From Symsagittifera roscoffensis (Eukaryota; Xenacoelomorpha; Acoela; Convolutidae): a stretch of DNA of 64,000 nucleotides. Location of the stretch: assembly GCF_963678635.1 (NCBI RefSeq), contig NC_087062.1, forward strand, positions 60,863,584 to 60,927,583, written 5' to 3'. Made by a program: the position numbers and the translations under genes. The notes beneath the pieces are model-generated. The model made no database searches. It saw nothing but the letters and a program-made list of their open reading frames with translations, and was not told the DNA's origin. Positions 62,738-64,000 of this stretch are shown here, piece after piece (the stretch's first letter is position 1; the number at the start of each line of letters is the position of its first letter).

Positions 62738-63656
62738 TGTAACATTCGCCCGGAAGATGCATATCGACGGAACATAAAACTAAGTCCTAAGACGACTGGC
62801 TAACGTCTAAACAGAGCTTTACATGCTTTTCACCGTCTCTACCAAGCCAGTACTTTCGGTGGTCTTTTCTAACATCGGGGCGACAAAAAAACGTTACTGC
62901 TTTCGGCTTTGGTCAAAACACTCAAATTAATTTAGTTACATGCAGAAATAGTGAGCTCATGGCTGGGTCTCAGTATCCCCAGACCACGAGGTCACTCCTA
63001 AAAACAGGGCTACTACTATTTATTGAATTATTATTGTTTTTGTTCAGTAGATAAAAATCATCATCTCCATCGAAGATGGATCAACCCTTTCCCCCAACTC
63101 CTAGCTTCTCATCTTAGTAGAATGAATTCGGATGTTTATTAAATTCAACTCAAGACATGACAGGGAAGCTAAAAATTCATATAAAATGATAAAAGTCTCA
63201 GTCCCGAAACCCCTCCGGATTCTCGAATCCGCTGAATCAAGCACGTTAAGCTTGATTTCTCTGTAATCCGGAAGGCTGGTTTCCACCCCTCACTGTTGTT
63301 AGCAACTGCCTTGCAACTATTGTAGCGACACAATAGTTGCAACTCGGAGCGGTCTTCTGTTTGTCTCTGTTGTTTTTCTATCACAATCTTCGTTGTTTTC
63401 GTCAGTGCAACTCTCGTTGTTGTGTTGCTTTTTAGCCTTTCTGCCAAAATGGCCGTTTTTGACGTTTCTGAGAATTGTTACGTCATCACTTCGAAAATTT
63501 AAAATTTCAAAATACCAGAATATCTTGACCTTCACCGTTCTACTAATCATCCGAATAACGTCGTTAATCCTTCAAAATCACTAACTCGGAAGGTTCGCTG
63601 CTAAAATTTTCTAGACTGCAGAGATTGCATTTTGTCCATTCTGGTCGAATGTCACA
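62738..63656 (-). repeat. 5' LTR of the giant element (919 bp)
   Basis: Direct repeat of 40330-41239, differing by about 16 substitutions and a small insertion near 62900. It holds the same CGGATT-CTCG-AATCCG hairpin at 63216-63231. As the 5' LTR of a minus-strand element it should carry the promoter. Confidence 0.92.
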
Positions 63657-64000
63657 TGACTACGTTATAAAACGAACGTACAGTTAGCAGCGCTAAAATC
63701 CTCCGCCCCAAAGGAGCGATAACAGGTGCGAGATTCAAAATTTGACGGGCGTACTCGCCGGCTAACGATCTAATAACGGCAGACCGGGCTATGCCGTTGT
63801 TACCGTAATTCAACGACTTGATTCGCGCTAACGGGTAATGGCCTCTGGGACTATTGTCTTCAATCATCCAAAAGAGATCTCCAGTTTTCAAGAGTCATTC
63901 TGGCGAAAAAAACCATTCCGCTCGTTTGTTAAGCATTGGTATGTACTCATGGAGCCAACGAGTCCAGTTGAAAATTGCAGAGGATTGCACTCAGCGTAGC
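63657..64000 (-). repeat. Right part of the interrupted BEL/Pao LTR-like repeat and 3' end of that element
   Basis: 63657-63945 resembles 36516-36800. The last 46 bases (AACGAGTCCAGTTGAAAATT onward) resemble 34245-34290 next to the BEL/Pao integrase relic. The giant element therefore sits inside a second BEL/Pao copy that continues beyond the window. Confidence 0.6.

Larger units (their letters stand above)
40330..63656 (-). mobile_element. Giant Ty3/gypsy-type LTR retrotransposon, 23.3 kb, with accessory polyprotein
   Basis: Bounded by direct LTRs (40330-41239 and 62738-63656) that begin TGTAACATTCG and end CGAATGTCACA, giving imperfect 11-base terminal inverted repeats. A short target duplication (TGA, or ATGA if a terminal A is shared) and an uninterrupted paralogous target site at about 36515 support both ends. 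Minus-strand order: 5' LTR, 3-kb leader, Gag, protease, RT, RNase H, long linker, integrase, macro-domain-like extension, then 7.7 kb of accessory coding sequence in the env position, 3' UTR, 3' LTR. A typical gypsy element is 5-8 kb. By eye the LTRs differ at about 16 bases plus small indels in 910, near 98% identity. The roughly twenty stops and frameshifts inside match neutral decay over that time. Confidence 0.92.

Overview
The window looks like nuclear DNA of a metazoan. It is AT-rich and nearly filled by eukaryotic transposable elements: Ty3/gypsy, BEL/Pao, Penelope-like, a Polinton-type DNA polymerase relic and hAT-like MITEs. The only recognisable host gene is a split glutathione peroxidase whose active site is an in-frame UGA. 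The accessory proteins of the largest element recall uncharacterised predicted proteins of nematodes. That is from memory and unchecked, so 'probably nematode or another ecdysozoan' is an inference.

Layout. (1) 1-27680: a head-to-tail tandem array of an 11.6-kb unit, with two full copies and a 4.46-kb third copy, almost identical to one another. Each unit holds, on the minus strand, a decayed Penelope-like element (reverse transcriptase plus GIY-YIG nuclease), a truncated gypsy relic (reverse transcriptase, protease, zinc knuckle, Gag, long leader) and a remnant of an LTR. (2) 27681-40329: host-like DNA with a Polinton-type polymerase relic, the glutathione peroxidase exons, a cluster of about 200-bp MITEs with 8-bp target duplications (one nested in another), a repeat-associated nuclease-like relic, a BEL/Pao relic on the minus strand and a diverged 1-kb direct repeat. 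(3) 40330-63656: one giant LTR retrotransposon of 23.3 kb on the minus strand, inserted into what appears to be the LTR of a second BEL/Pao copy. (4) 63657-64000: the far side of that interrupted BEL/Pao copy.

The giant element is the main discovery candidate. It has LTRs of 910 and 919 bp (about 98% identical by eye) and a 3-kb leader rich in CCCCTCCGGATT-type repeats. Gag has a coiled coil and two zinc knuckles. Pol (protease, reverse transcriptase, RNase H, an unusually long linker, integrase) ends in a macro-domain-like fold. In the position of env lies a further 7.7 kb of coding sequence, containing an SGNH-hydrolase domain and several large unrecognised regions. Reading frames abut or overlap across about eight breaks, which suggests that this 7.7 kb was once one roughly 2,500-residue polyprotein. 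The number of stops and frameshifts fits neutral decay since insertion, judged from the LTR divergence. The gypsy relic in the tandem array is a sibling of this element, with the same leader and gag-pol, but is cut off within pol.

Most protein-coding signal is on the minus strand in regions 1 and 3. Many long open frames on the plus strand are antisense shadows and are not annotated.
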